Assembly: GCA_022447525.1 (NCBI GenBank)
Contig: JAKVBA010000013.1
Coordinates: 1 to 63,404 of the forward strand
Length of the DNA: 63,404 nt
Direction of reading: 5' to 3'
Source: Gammaproteobacteria bacterium
Lineage (GTDB): Bacteria; Pseudomonadota; Gammaproteobacteria; Arenicellales; Arenicellaceae
Shown here: piece after piece, positions 27,610 through 37,603 of the stretch
How the letters are laid out: every line of letters begins with the position of its first letter
Numbering within the stretch: position 1 is the stretch's first letter
The notes under the pieces: generated by a model
Seen by the model: the letters and a program-made list of their open reading frames with translations, nothing else
What the model was told of the DNA's origin: nothing
Database searches by the model: none
Position numbers and translations under genes: made by a program

Positions 27610-29241
27610 ATGAGCCTTACTCTTGAAAAACATCCTTCATTTGCTGGTCGTAAAGGTCCTGTCGTTATCGTCGTTGCCGACGGCGTTGGGGTAGCACCGG
27701 CCGGACCTAGCAATGCTGTTTCTGAAGCCAACACTCCTACTCTAGATGCACTCGCATCACAAGATCTTTACACAGAGTTGGCTGCTCATGGCACAGCCGT
27801 TGGCTTACCCAGTGATGATGACATGGGCAATAGTGAGGTCGGACATAATGCCTTAGGTGCCGGTCGTATTTTTGCACAAGGAGCGAAACTGGTTAACCAG
27901 GCATTAGAAAATGGTAGCGTCTTTGACACTGATGTATGGCAGCAAGCTATCAAGCATGGCAAGGCCAATAAGTTACACTTACTGGGCTTGCACTCCGATG
28001 GTAATATTCACGCTCATACCAAGCACTTATATGCCTTGATGAATAAAGCCGCGGCGGAAGGGGTCACTGAATGCTGTATACACGTGTTATTAGATGGTAG
28101 AGACGTAGCAGCTAGGTCAGCATTGACCTATATTGAGCAATCCGAAAATCTGATATCAAAGATTAACGCTGAATATTCAACCAACTTTAGAATAGCAAGT
28201 GGCGGTGGACGCATGGAAATCACCATGGATCGCTATGAGGCAGATTGGGCAATGGTCGAGCGCGGCTATAATTGCCATACCCATGGAATTGGCACAGCCT
28301 TTGCCAATGCTTCAGAGGCGGTCGAAGCGATGTATGAATCTACCGGCAAGGACGATCAATACCTACCGGCCTTTGTAATCGAGAAAGATGGTAGCCCTGT
28401 AGGTAAGATGGAAGATGGTGACGCCGTTATCCTGTTTAATTTCAGAGGAGACCGAGCAATAGAGATCTCTCTAGCCTATGAGAGAGAGAATTTCGACAAG
28501 TTCGATCGGGAACAGCATGGTGTGCATCCCAAACTATTTTACGCAGGAATGCTGCAATACGATGGTGATGACCTAATACCAAACAACTACCTAGTTAATC
28601 CGCCGGCAATTAATAGAACCATGGGGGAGTTCCTTTGTGAGTCAAAATTGAAATCTTTTGCTATTTCAGAAACACAAAAATATGGGCACGTGACTTATTT
28701 TTGGAATGGAAATAGTTCCGGGTATATTGATGAGAGCTTAGAGACATACATCGAAATTCCGTCGGATAATATCGAATTCAATGAAGCACCAGCGATGAAG
28801 GCCAGAGAGATTACCGATCAGACCATTAAACTAATTGAAAGCGGCCAATTTCATTTTGGTAGGCTGAATATCGCAAATGGGGACATGGTTGGCCACACTG
28901 GTGATATGGCTGCGGCAATCCAGGCAATGGAGGTTGTAGATGAATGCGTCGCTCGCTTGATCGAGTGCGTAAAAGACCATGATGGCATACTAATATACAC
29001 CGCAGATCACGGTAACGCAGATATCATGTTTACAGAAAAAGAAGGGGTTCGCTCACCAAAAACCAGTCATACTCTAAGCCCTGTTCCGTTTGCCATTATC
29101 GATTCGAATTTTGCCGGCGAGTATACCCTATCTCCCCCTTCGGACGCTGGTTTAACTCATATTGCGGCTACGGCGTTCAACTTAATGGGTTACAAAGCAC
29201 CCTCAGACTATCAGCCAAGCCTTATCAACTTTAAAGACTAA
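27610..29241 (+). CDS. gpmI: 2,3-bisphosphoglycerate-independent phosphoglycerate mutase
   Basis: Glycolytic and gluconeogenic enzyme interconverting 3- and 2-phosphoglycerate, cofactor-independent and Mn-dependent. It has 543 residues, within the usual range. The phosphoserine is Ser75 in DDDMGNSEVGHNALGAG. Further metal and substrate motifs are HLLGLHSDGNIHAH, LLDGRDVAARSAL, FRGDRAIEIS, NGDMVGHTGDM and YTADHGNADIM. The 5' flank holds three AACTCT repeats (27557, 27578, 27592). Identification is certain. Confidence 0.97.
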   Translation: MSLTLEKHPSFAGRKGPVVIVVADGVGVAPAGPSNAVSEANTPTLDALASQDLYTELAAHGTAVGLPSDDDMGNSEVGHNALGAGRIFAQGAKLVNQALENGSVFDTDVWQQAIKHGKANKLHLLGLHSDGNIHAHTKHLYALMNKAAAEGVTECCIHVLLDGRDVAARSALTYIEQSENLISKINAEYSTNFRIASGGGRMEITMDRYEADWAMVERGYNCHTHGIGTAFANASEAVEAMYESTGKDDQYLPAFVIEKDGSPVGKMEDGDAVILFNFRGDRAIEISLAYERENFDKFDREQHGVHPKLFYAGMLQYDGDDLIPNNYLVNPPAINRTMGEFLCESKLKSFAISETQKYGHVTYFWNGNSSGYIDESLETYIEIPSDNIEFNEAPAMKAREITDQTIKLIESGQFHFGRLNIANGDMVGHTGDMAAAIQAMEVVDECVARLIECVKDHDGILIYTADHGNADIMFTEKEGVRSPKTSHTLSPVPFAIIDSNFAGEYTLSPPSDAGLTHIAATAFNLMGYKAPSDYQPSLINFKD

Positions 29242-29252
29242 TCCAACGCGTT

Positions 29253-29756
29253 TTGCCAAACATCGTCATTCACAAAGGTCGACTTATAGAGCTACACCAA
29301 GAGCAAGTTCCACTTAGAAAAGGTGGACACACTCATTTTGATATCGTTAAACATCCAGGTGGAGCGGTTGTATTAGCTATCAACGAGTTTGATCAAATTT
29401 GTTTATTAAGACAATGGCGACATGCCGTGGATGCGATGGTATGGGAGGCACCAGCTGGCTGCTTGGAACCGAACGAGCCGCCATTAAACACCGCAAAACG
29501 AGAACTAGAGGAAGAAGCCGGCATAACCGCCAAACAATGGAGAAATCTAGGCACTCTTGTGCCAAGCCCAGGCTTTAGCAACGAGGTATTGTATCTTTTT
29601 GAGGCAAAAGATCTCTGCGTTGGAACTCAAAATCTAGACGATGCAGAGCAACTGGAGGTGCATTGGCTGCCCAGATCAAAGATCAAGAAAATGATCAAAA
29701 ATAACCAAATCATCGATGCCAAGACATTGTCAATTTTAGCGAAATCAGTGCTATAA
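29253..29756 (+). CDS. Nudix hydrolase (ADP-ribose pyrophosphatase-like)
   Basis: Nudix-family pyrophosphohydrolase of 167 residues. The Nudix box runs from Gly69 to Gly90 (GCLEPNEPPL and then RELEEEAG), with the upstream LLRQWRHAVDAMVWEAPAG segment typical of ADP-ribose hydrolases. The likely substrate is ADP-ribose or another nucleoside diphosphate sugar, inferred from family. The start is TTG at 29253, 11 bases after gpmI. No ATG precedes the conserved core. Confidence 0.9.
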   Translation: MPNIVIHKGRLIELHQEQVPLRKGGHTHFDIVKHPGGAVVLAINEFDQICLLRQWRHAVDAMVWEAPAGCLEPNEPPLNTAKRELEEEAGITAKQWRNLGTLVPSPGFSNEVLYLFEAKDLCVGTQNLDDAEQLEVHWLPRSKIKKMIKNNQIIDAKTLSILAKSVL

Positions 29757-29784
29757 GCAGTTTCATCAAAAGGTACAGTTAAGT

Positions 29785-30285
29785 TTGGCTGGCTTTGATA
29801 GCGGAACTATACCGATAAAAACCAAAATGGACCTAATCTCTTTGACTAGTCAGTTATTGAGAAATGCAATTTCTCATGGAATTGAAGTACCTACTGAGAG
29901 AGCACGAATAGGAAAAAACCAGATCGGCAATGTCAACTTATCTCTGTTCAATCAAGGTGAAAATGGCTTTAAACTAATCTGCGAGGACGACGGTAATGGC
30001 ATCGATTTCGATAAACTCGAAAAGAATGCTCAAGCGGCAGGGTTAATCGATTCAAACAAAGCCAAGCAGACATCTCCTGTTCAAATCCTAAACTTATTGC
30101 TAACAAATCGACTTTCCAGCAAAGATGAAGCTGACTCAGATTCCGGTCGAGGTGTTGGACTCAATGTGGTGGGCGAAATAGCAACGAGACTTGGAGGTAA
30201 GGTTGCCCTAAAAACTCGACCAACAGAGGGGACGCGGTTTACTATACGGTTTCCTAAAACAACTCACTACGCTAGTAAAATTTAA
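29785..30285 (+). CDS. Stand-alone CheA-like histidine-kinase ATPase domain
   Basis: Protein of 166 residues consisting of little more than a HATPase_c domain of CheA type. The N box is LLRNAISHGIEVPTERARIG (Asn27). G1 is CEDDGNGID, G2 is SGRGVGLNVVGEIATRLGG and the last motif is TEGTRFTIRFP. There is no Hpt, P3 dimerisation or CheW-like P5 domain. The frame is open upstream only to a stop at 29737, so it is not simply a missed N terminus. The TTG start at 29785 is uncertain. A CheY-like receiver and CheX-like phosphatase follow, suggesting one signalling unit. Whether it phosphorylates anything alone is unknown. Confidence 0.78.
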   Translation: MAGFDSGTIPIKTKMDLISLTSQLLRNAISHGIEVPTERARIGKNQIGNVNLSLFNQGENGFKLICEDDGNGIDFDKLEKNAQAAGLIDSNKAKQTSPVQILNLLLTNRLSSKDEADSDSGRGVGLNVVGEIATRLGGKVALKTRPTEGTRFTIRFPKTTHYASKI

Positions 30286-30303
30286 TAAGGAGATTAACGA
30301 ATC

Positions 30304-30666
30304 GTGTATAAGATGATGATCGTCGATGATTCGAGAATTATTCGACAGAAAATTGAACGAGAATGTGATCAAAGTATATTCAACGTCGTTGGATCAGCGA
30401 TTAACGGCGAGCACGCCATTAGCCTATTCAAAGAAATTAGCCCTGATGTCGTTACCATGGACTTAACCATGCCAAACTTAGATGGCATCGGCTGTATTAA
30501 AGGGCTGGTCAAGCTAGATCCGAGTTGTAAAATTTTAGTAATATCAGCATTAAACGACAAAGCCACTGGCATGGAAGCTCTTGAGGCCGGAGCCATGGGT
30601 TTTGTCACCAAGCCATTTTCAGCACTGGAGCTGCAAGAAGCCTTACGAGAAATCATAGAAGATTGA
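30304..30666 (+). CDS. CheY-like single-domain response regulator
   Basis: Receiver-only protein of 120 residues. The phosphorylation pocket is complete: Asp8/Asp9 in MIVDDSRIIR, Asp53 in VTMDLTMPNLDG, Ser81 in LVISAL and Lys103 in VTKPFSA. There is no output domain. The start is GTG at 30304 with AAGGAG upstream, 18 bases after the CheA-like ATPase gene. The CheX-like gene begins 15 bases after its stop. Partners are probably those two neighbours, since no flagellar genes are nearby. Confidence 0.92.
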   Translation: MYKMMIVDDSRIIRQKIERECDQSIFNVVGSAINGEHAISLFKEISPDVVTMDLTMPNLDGIGCIKGLVKLDPSCKILVISALNDKATGMEALEAGAMGFVTKPFSALELQEALREIIED

Positions 30667-30681
30667 TTGGGAGACGTAGCT

Positions 30682-31128
30682 ATGAAGGAAGAGAACCTTA
30701 AAGCACTCATTGACTGCATTGTGAACTATTTCGCGCACACCAATGACCCGACCGTCAAAGTTGGCACCCCGTATTTGATCAATGCAATCAACGAAATAAG
30801 CGCTGACTATACTGGCACCATTGCAATTTCAGGTGCCTATAAGGGCGCATGTCACTTTACCGCGCCATCAGCGCTACTAAGACATCTGATACTTTCGATA
30901 GGCGAATCAGACACATCAGAGATGATGATGGAAGACGCGGTTGGTGAAGTTGCAAACACCCTTTCTGGCAATGCTCGACGCGAGTTGGGCCATGATTTTA
31001 TTATATCCACCCCTAAAATCACCAAAGGTACACCGCAAGATCTAAACAAACAGGCCAAGGGACGTATCTACGCGATTCCAATTAACTGGAAGTCTTACAA
31101 AGCCTCATTAGGAATCCATCTAAGTTAA
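30682..31128 (+). CDS. CheX-like phosphatase domain protein
   Basis: Protein of 148 residues resembling CheX, a CheC-related family that dephosphorylates CheY. The catalytic Glu-x2-Asn pair is visible in EDAVGEVANTLSGNARREL (Glu89, Asn92), and a GTIAISGAYKGACHF beta segment precedes it. The ATG at 30682 has GGGAG eight bases upstream; the open frame from 30667 is longer but less likely. It closes a three-gene unit with the ATPase and receiver. Its C-terminal half lacks the second catalytic helix found in CheC. Confidence 0.82.
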   Translation: MKEENLKALIDCIVNYFAHTNDPTVKVGTPYLINAINEISADYTGTIAISGAYKGACHFTAPSALLRHLILSIGESDTSEMMMEDAVGEVANTLSGNARRELGHDFIISTPKITKGTPQDLNKQAKGRIYAIPINWKSYKASLGIHLS

Positions 31129-31192
31129 ACGCACTAATAAGCTATTACCTTGAGATCGTTGACCGCACTCTAAACTTTGACCTTGAGAAGGT

Positions 31193-32491
31193 TTAGATGT
31201 GCGGCTTTAGCAGCTCCACATTTTTTGCTAGAGCACCACGATGCCTATCCACAAATCGCATCCCTTTGCCACCAATCTCATCTCTAAGACTTGGATTAGC
31301 TAGTAATTCAGCTACATTTTCAACTAAAGCTTGGGCATCATTAACCATTCGTCCAGCGCCCTCTTTAATAGTCCATTTACTGATATCAGGAAAGTTGAAC
31401 ATATATGGACCAAATAACACAGGAACTCCTAAAGCACATGGCTCAAGGATATTTTGGCCTCCTAGAGGAACTAGACTGCCACCAACAAAAGCGACATCAG
31501 AACAAGCGTACATCAAACTAAGCTCACCCATAGTATCACCAAGATACACATCGACATCGCTGGACAACTCTGACAAATCATCCGTTCTACGAACACAAAC
31601 CAAATCGCGCCGCTGAATCTTTCTTGCCATGTAATCAAACCTTTCAGGGTGACGGGGTACCAAAATTAACAGCAAAGATGGGTATTGTCGCTTAAGCTCC
31701 TTGTAAGCCGCTAGAATGATGCTTTCTTCGCCATCTCTCGTGCTGCCGGCAATCCAAATCAATCTATCTTGACCAAGGCGACGGCGCAAAACTTCCGCAG
31801 ATTCTCTGAGACTCGGTGCGATATTTACGTCGAACTTTATAGAGCCAGTCTCCACAATCTTATCCTCATCCACACCTAAAAACTGTAGATGTTTACGATC
31901 AGCAGCACCTTGGACTGCATAGAGATCGACTTTACTAAGTGTGTGGCTAACTAGTTTAGGAAACTTTGCGTAGCCGCGATAAGACTTTTCCGATAGTCGC
32001 ACATTGGTGTATATCAATTTGGTTCCAGATCGCTTGGTTACATCGATCATATTGGGCCAAATCTCGGTCTCCATGATTAGCGCGGTTTTTGGCTTAGTTG
32101 AGCTAATAAATCTCTGCATGGCCCATCGTAAATCATATGGAAAATAACAATGATGTACTTTATCTGCGAGCAACATATCAACCATCGCAGACCCTGTGGG
32201 TGTGGTAGTGGTCACTAAAATTTTAGACTGGGGTTTTATTTTTTTTAGTTCGTTTATAAGTGGTGCCGCAGCTCTAGCCTCTCCAACTGATACCGCATGC
32301 ACCCATAAATCATAAGGCCCACTCTCGAGTACGGATTCTCCAACAAAACCAAATCTCTCTGACCAGCGAAACCAATATGCCGAATTCCTAAAGCCTTTAA
32401 CAAATAGACCGATTAATCCAATCGGAATTGCGAGATTGAGTAGAACCCTATAAAGCCAAATCAAAATACTAAATCCAAGGTTTGGGAACAA
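31193..32491 (-). CDS. waaA: 3-deoxy-D-manno-octulosonic acid transferase WaaA
   Basis: Membrane-anchored GT30 glycosyltransferase that adds KDO to lipid A precursor. It has 432 residues, with an N-terminal anchor helix (about 7-29), [28 protein letters not shown], the donor-domain [13 protein letters not shown] and a late [19 protein letters not shown]. The start is TTG at 32491, overlapping the end of hemF by 23 bases. No in-frame ATG precedes the conserved anchor. It supplies KDO linkage for the kds/lpt genes on the other side of the window. The number of KDO units added cannot be predicted from sequence. Confidence 0.94.
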   Translation of the reverse strand: MFPNLGFSILIWLYRVLLNLAIPIGLIGLFVKGFRNSAYWFRWSERFGFVGESVLESGPYDLWVHAVSVGEARAAAPLINELKKIKPQSKILVTTTTPTGSAMVDMLLADKVHHCYFPYDLRWAMQRFISSTKPKTALIMETEIWPNMIDVTKRSGTKLIYTNVRLSEKSYRGYAKFPKLVSHTLSKVDLYAVQGAADRKHLQFLGVDEDKIVETGSIKFDVNIAPSLRESAEVLRRRLGQDRLIWIAGSTRDGEESIILAAYKELKRQYPSLLLILVPRHPERFDYMARKIQRRDLVCVRRTDDLSELSSDVDVYLGDTMGELSLMYACSDVAFVGGSLVPLGGQNILEPCALGVPVLFGPYMFNFPDISKWTIKEGAGRMVNDAQALVENVAELLANPSLRDEIGGKGMRFVDRHRGALAKNVELLKPHI

Positions 32492-33380
32492 TAAAGTCCG
32501 TCAATAGTTTACATTCTGGACTACCTTGCTTTGGTGTTGCTTGATATTCCCAGGCAACCATGGGCGGCATAGACATAAGAATAGACTCGATTCGCCCTCC
32601 CGATTGAAGACCAAAAAGAGTGCCGCGGTCATAAACCAAGTTAAATTCCACATATCTTCCACGTCGCACTAATTGCCACTGACGCTCGGCCTCGCCATAA
32701 TGAGAGTCTTTACGTCTGTTGAGTATGGGCAAATAAGCCTTCAAAAAATGATCTCCGACACTTTGCATAAATGCGAAACTCTGATCAAACCCCAGCTCAT
32801 TTAGATCATCAAAAAAAAGCCCACCTATTCCTCTTTGCTCATTACGATGCGGTAGCTTAAAGTATCGATCACACCAATCTTTATATCTAGGATAAAAATC
32901 ACTTCCAAAGGCTTGGCAAGCTTCAAAGGCAGTGCGGTGCCAATGTTGGGCATCCTCTTCGTATCCATAGTAAGGCGTCATATCAAAACCGCCACCGAAC
33001 CACCAAACAGGATTATCCGAATCAGCACCCGCAATAAAAAATCTCACATTCATATGAGTCGTAGGAGCATGAGGATTTAACGGATGTAAAACCAACGACA
33101 CCCCCATTGCTTCAAATTTTTTACCGGCCAATTCAGGGCGCTTGTTTGTGGCCGCTGGCGGTAACTTATCACCGAGTACTCGTGAAAAATTTACACCACC
33201 TTTTTCTATTACGTTTGTGCCGCTAAGCACCCGGGTTATCCCACCACCACCGTTTGAGTGCTGCCAGCTATCCTCAATAAACTCATTGCCGTCAACTTCA
33301 CTGATGGCCACGCATATCGAGTTTTGGAGCGACTTTAGATAAGCCTCTACTTGATGCTTTTGTTCTTCTGCTTGTTTCAT
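32469..33380 (-). CDS. hemF: Oxygen-dependent coproporphyrinogen-III oxidase HemF
   Basis: Haem biosynthesis enzyme converting coproporphyrinogen III to protoporphyrinogen IX with O2. It has 303 residues, matching the family. Conserved blocks are [69 protein letters not shown] and [20 protein letters not shown]. The presence of hemF indicates aerobic growth. It overlaps waaA and lies eight bases downstream of tsaC, so the three genes form a probable operon. Confidence 0.97.
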   Translation of the reverse strand: MKQAEEQKHQVEAYLKSLQNSICVAISEVDGNEFIEDSWQHSNGGGGITRVLSGTNVIEKGGVNFSRVLGDKLPPAATNKRPELAGKKFEAMGVSLVLHPLNPHAPTTHMNVRFFIAGADSDNPVWWFGGGFDMTPYYGYEEDAQHWHRTAFEACQAFGSDFYPRYKDWCDRYFKLPHRNEQRGIGGLFFDDLNELGFDQSFAFMQSVGDHFLKAYLPILNRRKDSHYGEAERQWQLVRRGRYVEFNLVYDRGTLFGLQSGGRIESILMSMPPMVAWEYQATPKQGSPECKLLTDFIVPKPWI

Positions 33381-33388
33381 AACTAATC

Positions 33389-33955
33389 TTAACGAATTGT
33401 AGCTCCAGTCACCGCATCTCTGATTATGGAGGCCCTTTTTAATCCACCGACGGGTAAGTCAATAACCAAATCGCATTCATCACCAATATCATTTGCAACA
33501 CTACTGGCTGTTAAGTGCTCTGGTTCGCCACTTCGATTTGCACTGGTAGAAACAATGGGATGGCCGTATTCATTCAACAGAGCCAAACAAAATTCATGTT
33601 GAGGTATCCGCATAGCGATACTTGAGTGTTGGCCTTTTATAAAGTCTGGTACGCTTTCTTTGATTGGCAGAAGCCAGGTATTAGGTCCAGGCCAAGTACT
33701 CAGAACTAAGTCTTTATTTTTCAGATACTGTAATTCCGCGTAATGACCTACTTGGGCCAGATCAGCAGCTATCAAAATAACTCCCTGCTCAGCTTTACGC
33801 CGTTTGATCGCCAGTAGTCTTTCTACAGCATCCCTATTTCTAGGATCACAGCCTAGACCGAAACAATATTCAGTTGGGTAAGCGATGACTCCCCCGCGGT
33901 GAAGCACTTGAACCGCTGTGTTCACACTTATGGATAAATCCGGTGTATGTGACAT
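33389..33955 (-). CDS. tsaC: Threonylcarbamoyl-AMP synthase TsaC (Sua5/YrdC family)
   Basis: Makes threonylcarbamoyl-AMP for the t6A tRNA modification. The ATG at 33955 gives 188 residues, the normal length. YrdC motifs are [33 protein letters not shown] with the KxR site, [16 protein letters not shown] and [13 protein letters not shown] longer frame from 33994 has no support. It lies just upstream of hemF on the same strand. In E. coli tsaC neighbours aroE; here the context differs. Confidence 0.94.
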   Translation of the reverse strand: MSHTPDLSISVNTAVQVLHRGGVIAYPTEYCFGLGCDPRNRDAVERLLAIKRRKAEQGVILIAADLAQVGHYAELQYLKNKDLVLSTWPGPNTWLLPIKESVPDFIKGQHSSIAMRIPQHEFCLALLNEYGHPIVSTSANRSGEPEHLTASSVANDIGDECDLVIDLPVGGLKRASIIRDAVTGATIR

Positions 33956-34102
33956 AGAAAATTTGATTGCCGCTGGGATATGCCAAATTGACAAATCGAT
34001 TTAATATCCCGATTTCTCAGAGTCGATATTGTAATGCATCAACGGATATTTTTCGCCTGCTTTTGAGCCTCAAACACTCCCCCGCCAGTGATTATCCGTG
34101 TG

Positions 34103-34936
34103 CTAGGGAGTGTTCACTGTGGTGTCGTACTCATATCGAACTTTGCTCGCGGTATCGATCAACCCTGCTACTTCCTCTGAGACCTTAGATTTCAGGTATT
34201 CAAGTAAAGCGCCTTGAGATTGGGCAAAGTCAGTGTCGTACTCTTTGAAAATCTCCGACAGAACCAGTTGGTCACCCTCTACTCTAACTGCTCTGCTCTC
34301 TTGCAGGTAATTAGTTTCAAGAGCTGACAACAAGTCCTCATTATTGTCTCCCTTAAACACTTCAGTTGGCATATCTGGCCCACCCAAAGCACAAAAGAAA
34401 AGCGCGTAATGAACCCTCGGATCTTTATACATTGGTCTTATGACTCCATTCATAATATCTTCGAGTGACATGTCTTGCTGCGCAATGGTGACTATGTCAC
34501 GCCGCCAGCGCCTTGCAGGTAGTCCACGAGCCTTGATCTTGCTGACACTTCCGTTGTCTATGAACGCCTCTAACACCATCTTCAGTGTTGCTGCATTGTA
34601 GAGATTTATCCAAAACGCTTTCGCCTCAGCCTCAGTTAACTGACGAGGTTCCATAAATTGCAAGTACGTCAAATATTCATTTAACTTAGCAAAATCCGCT
34701 TGCGTAACAGCTGTATAATTAAACCTAGAAATATCACTTGGATGATCTGTGGCCACGTATTTTTTTAAGATATCCTCGAAAGCACTGTGGTCAAGGTCGA
34801 TCAAACTAGAGGGTTCAGAATCATTCCAAAAGTCGATCTGATTCATTGGCACAGCCGCTGCTGCTCGCCCCGAAACAGTTAAGACCACGAGAATTATCAA
34901 GCAGCCCACCCATTTTCTAATTTCAACACCTACCAT
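34103..34936 (-). CDS. DUF547 exported protein, degenerate copy
   Basis: Protein of about 277 residues with a signal peptide (a hydrophobic core, then GRAAAAV). The ATG at 34936 has GGAG six bases upstream. The DUF547 core shows AKAFWINLYNAATLKMVL and RPMYKDPRVHYALFF. The family's central 'NCAS.GCP' block is replaced by CALGGPDMP, losing the Asn and the second Cys. It is paralogous to the next gene upstream, which keeps that block. Function of DUF547 is unknown. This copy may have lost an activity or a disulfide. Confidence 0.85.
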   Translation of the reverse strand: MVGVEIRKWVGCLIILVVLTVSGRAAAAVPMNQIDFWNDSEPSSLIDLDHSAFEDILKKYVATDHPSDISRFNYTAVTQADFAKLNEYLTYLQFMEPRQLTEAEAKAFWINLYNAATLKMVLEAFIDNGSVSKIKARGLPARRWRRDIVTIAQQDMSLEDIMNGVIRPMYKDPRVHYALFFCALGGPDMPTEVFKGDNNEDLLSALETNYLQESRAVRVEGDQLVLSEIFKEYDTDFAQSQGALLEYLKSKVSEEVAGLIDTASKVRYEYDTTVNTP

Positions 34937-35335
34937 AGTCACTCCTATCACAGCTTTAACTCGACCCTATGTATCGCTTGTAGTGGCGATGGCACTTCGA
35001 AAAACCCCACCCCCGACCAATTTGATAAAAACAAAGTCGACACCCTATCAATCCAGTAATAAAACTTGGTTCTAACCAATGTTCTGATGCCCAAGTTTCA
35101 TTCTCTTCTAAATTGATCTACCCAGTCTTATATATATCATGAGATAGCATAACATACCCTCGAGTCTGCAAGAGATGAACCGCTCAGTTGCGTCAAAATA
35201 ACGCTAAATCATAACCTTGTTATATCAATACACCGTTACTGTACAAATATCAAGTTGACGCGTTTTGACATTGCCTATGATTACCAAACTTTAAACGAAA
35301 GCATCGATTTGGGTGATTTTTGAACAACATAAAGG
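34937..35335. other. Gap between the two DUF547 genes
   Basis: About 400 AT-rich bases with no plausible gene. A short hairpin CTGGTC-N7-GACCAG (35342-35360) overlaps the end of the upstream DUF547 gene and could act weakly in termination on the minus strand. The stretch probably carries the promoter of the degenerate DUF547 gene. I see no repeat or RNA gene. Confidence 0.35.
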
Positions 35336-36151
35336 TCAATTCTGGTCATTCAACGACCAGTCATATTGATACTTGATTTCCTTAAGGGCGTCTAATTTTA
35401 GGCTCATTGGGCTATCTACCAAGACTTTGATGTAGAGCATAACCTCTTCTTCCGTACTGCCAAAATCATCAGAATACCATTCGAAGATACTCGACAATAT
35501 TAGCGCTTGCCCCTCAATCCGCAAGGCGCGAGAACTCGATAGGAAATCCTTTGCTGCAAAATCTAATTGCGTTTCTAAAGACTGAGAGTCTAATGGCTCT
35601 GGTAATAAATTAGGGCACCCAACACTGGCACAGTTAACAGCGAAATGGATTCTCGGATCTTTCCAAATAGGTCTTAAAATCCGATGTTCGATATCGTTAA
35701 GCGATACTTGTTTTCCTGCAACTTTTGCTATCTTTTTATTCCAAGGGCCAAACAATGAGGACCAATATCGGATCTGCTTTATCGACGAGACAGGATAGTG
35801 TTTTAAAATCAGCTGGACTGTAAGCGCATTGTATAAGTTAATCCAAAAAGCAAACTGCTCCGACCGATTGTGATTTCTTGGATCTATGTTCTGCAGATCA
35901 CTAAGATAAGACTCAAGCAGCAATTTATCAGAATCTGATACAGCTGCGTAATCAAATCGATTCACGCCGTCTACAGAATTGACACTCAAATACTTAGTTA
36001 AAATCGATTTCCACTTTTGATGCGAGATAGTCGCTCGAGAGCTCTCTTTGCTTTGTTGCCAGTAGGACCAAAGCTCTGATTTTGGCGCCGCAAAAGTAGT
36101 TATCGGCGCTAACGCCACAAACAACAAAGAAAATATCAGAGATCTACTCAT
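35336..36151 (-). CDS. DUF547 exported protein
   Basis: Protein of 271 residues with a classical signal peptide (MSRSLIFSLLFVALAP, cleavage near FAAPKSE). DUF547 marks are FAFWINLYNALTVQLIL, LNDIEHRILRPIWKDPRIHFAVN and the conserved NCASVGCPNLLPEPL block. It is likely periplasmic. The start lies 11 bases from the flavoprotein reductase gene stop, so the minus-strand run 36163-38299 may read into it. The second DUF547 copy follows downstream. The function of the family is unknown. Confidence 0.88.
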   Translation of the reverse strand: MSRSLIFSLLFVALAPITTFAAPKSELWSYWQQSKESSRATISHQKWKSILTKYLSVNSVDGVNRFDYAAVSDSDKLLLESYLSDLQNIDPRNHNRSEQFAFWINLYNALTVQLILKHYPVSSIKQIRYWSSLFGPWNKKIAKVAGKQVSLNDIEHRILRPIWKDPRIHFAVNCASVGCPNLLPEPLDSQSLETQLDFAAKDFLSSSRALRIEGQALILSSIFEWYSDDFGSTEEEVMLYIKVLVDSPMSLKLDALKEIKYQYDWSLNDQN

Positions 36152-36162
36152 TTCGATCGTCT

Positions 36163-37602
36163 TTAACTAATTCTCCAACGATGAAATTTCGCAACCCATT
36201 TTAACAAACCATGGGGCTGATTCTCTCTCTTCCACACTCCAGCGACGAACTTATTAGACTCCGCCAAGCTGGGATATAAGTGAATGGTTCCAAGTATTTT
36301 GTTGAGTCCTAAGTTGTATTTCATCGCCAGCACATACTCGGATATTAAATCTCCAGCGTGATGTCCAACTATGGTAACTCCTAAAATTTTATCTTTACCC
36401 TTAGGCGTGATCACTTTGACAAAACCTTGTGCCTCTCCGTCAGCAATCGCTCGATCAAGATCATCAATTCCGTATTTGGTAACCTGACAATCAAGCCCCT
36501 GCTCTTGAGCCTCTCGCTCACTGACACCAACTCGTGCTACCTCGGGCATTGTAAACGTTGCCCATGGAATCACCCTGTAATCAACCTTGAATTTCCGAGC
36601 AAACCCAAATAAAGCATTAACGGTTGCATACCAAGCTTGATGAGAGGCTGTATGGGTAAACTGATACGGACCAGTCACATCCCCACAAGCAAAAATATTT
36701 GGCACAGCGGTACGCAAATAATCGTCAGTTTCTATGGTGCCATTTTTACGCAGTTTAATACCATGTTTGGCCAGATCCATTTGATCCGTATTTGGCTTAC
36801 GCCCAACTGCGATCAAAACTTGATCAAACTCGATCTCAACCTTGCCTGCGTCCGACTCACAATGAAGCACTTTCTGCCCATTTCTATTATCAAACTGCAC
36901 GGCTTTGTGATTTGTGAGCACCTCAATGCCTTCTTTCGTAAACTTATGAGTAATGTGCTCGGTGACGTCGACATCTTCACGCCCCATCAATTGACCCATC
37001 ATCTCAACAATAGTTACCTTAGCGCCAAGTTTGGAGAACGCTTGGCTCAGTTCACAGCCAATCGGGCCACCACCCAGAACCACTAATTTTTTAGGTAACT
37101 CTTCCAACTCCCACACTGAATCGGATGTTAGATACTCTATCTTTTCAATGCCACTAATAGGCGGCACAAAAGGTCTGGCGCCAGTCGAAATAATGATGCT
37201 TTTTGTGGTGATTACTCGATCACCAACCTTGACTGTATGGGGGTCAACGATCTCCCCCTCACCTTGAACACATTCGACACCTAAGCCCGTAAATCGCTCA
37301 ACAGAATCATGTGGCTCAATGGTCTTAATCACGTCTTGAACGCGTTGCATCACCTTTTTAAAAACCGGCTTGACCTCCACAGATTCGATTCCAAATTCGT
37401 CGGCACGACTCATATAGTTTGCTATTTTAGCTGAACGAAGAAGGGCTTTACTTGGAACACAGCCAGTGTTTAAACAGTCTCCACCCATTTTTTCCCGCTC
37501 AATAAGAATAACCTTGGCCTTCACCGCTGCGGCAATTAACGCAGCGACCAAACCACCAGAACCTGCGCCTATAACAACCAAATTCGCTTCATATTTAGCC
37601 AT
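36163..37602 (-). CDS. Pyridine nucleotide-disulfide oxidoreductase (mercuric reductase/lipoamide dehydrogenase-like)
   Basis: Flavoprotein of 479 residues. The FAD motif is VVIGAGSGGLVAA, the redox disulfide is Cys43/Cys48 in GGDCLNTGCVPSKALL, the NAD(P) motif is LVVLGGGPIGCELSQAF and a C-terminal IHLYPSLAES carries the catalytic His/Glu. It lacks the extra C-terminal cysteines and N-terminal metal-binding domain of true MerA, so 'mercuric reductase' would be an over-call. The ATG at 37602 has GGAG six bases upstream. It is coupled to a TVP38-type membrane protein; in other bacteria the two families are found side by side or fused. Confidence 0.9.
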   Translation of the reverse strand: MAKYEANLVVIGAGSGGLVAALIAAAVKAKVILIEREKMGGDCLNTGCVPSKALLRSAKIANYMSRADEFGIESVEVKPVFKKVMQRVQDVIKTIEPHDSVERFTGLGVECVQGEGEIVDPHTVKVGDRVITTKSIIISTGARPFVPPISGIEKIEYLTSDSVWELEELPKKLVVLGGGPIGCELSQAFSKLGAKVTIVEMMGQLMGREDVDVTEHITHKFTKEGIEVLTNHKAVQFDNRNGQKVLHCESDAGKVEIEFDQVLIAVGRKPNTDQMDLAKHGIKLRKNGTIETDDYLRTAVPNIFACGDVTGPYQFTHTASHQAWYATVNALFGFARKFKVDYRVIPWATFTMPEVARVGVSEREAQEQGLDCQVTKYGIDDLDRAIADGEAQGFVKVITPKGKDKILGVTIVGHHAGDLISEYVLAMKYNLGLNKILGTIHLYPSLAESNKFVAGVWKRENQPHGLLKWVAKFHRWRIS

Positions 37603-37603
37603 T

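Noticed and set aside
36163-37602. Mercury resistance (merA)
   Set aside because: No N-terminal metal-binding domain, no C-terminal vicinal cysteines and no other mer genes.
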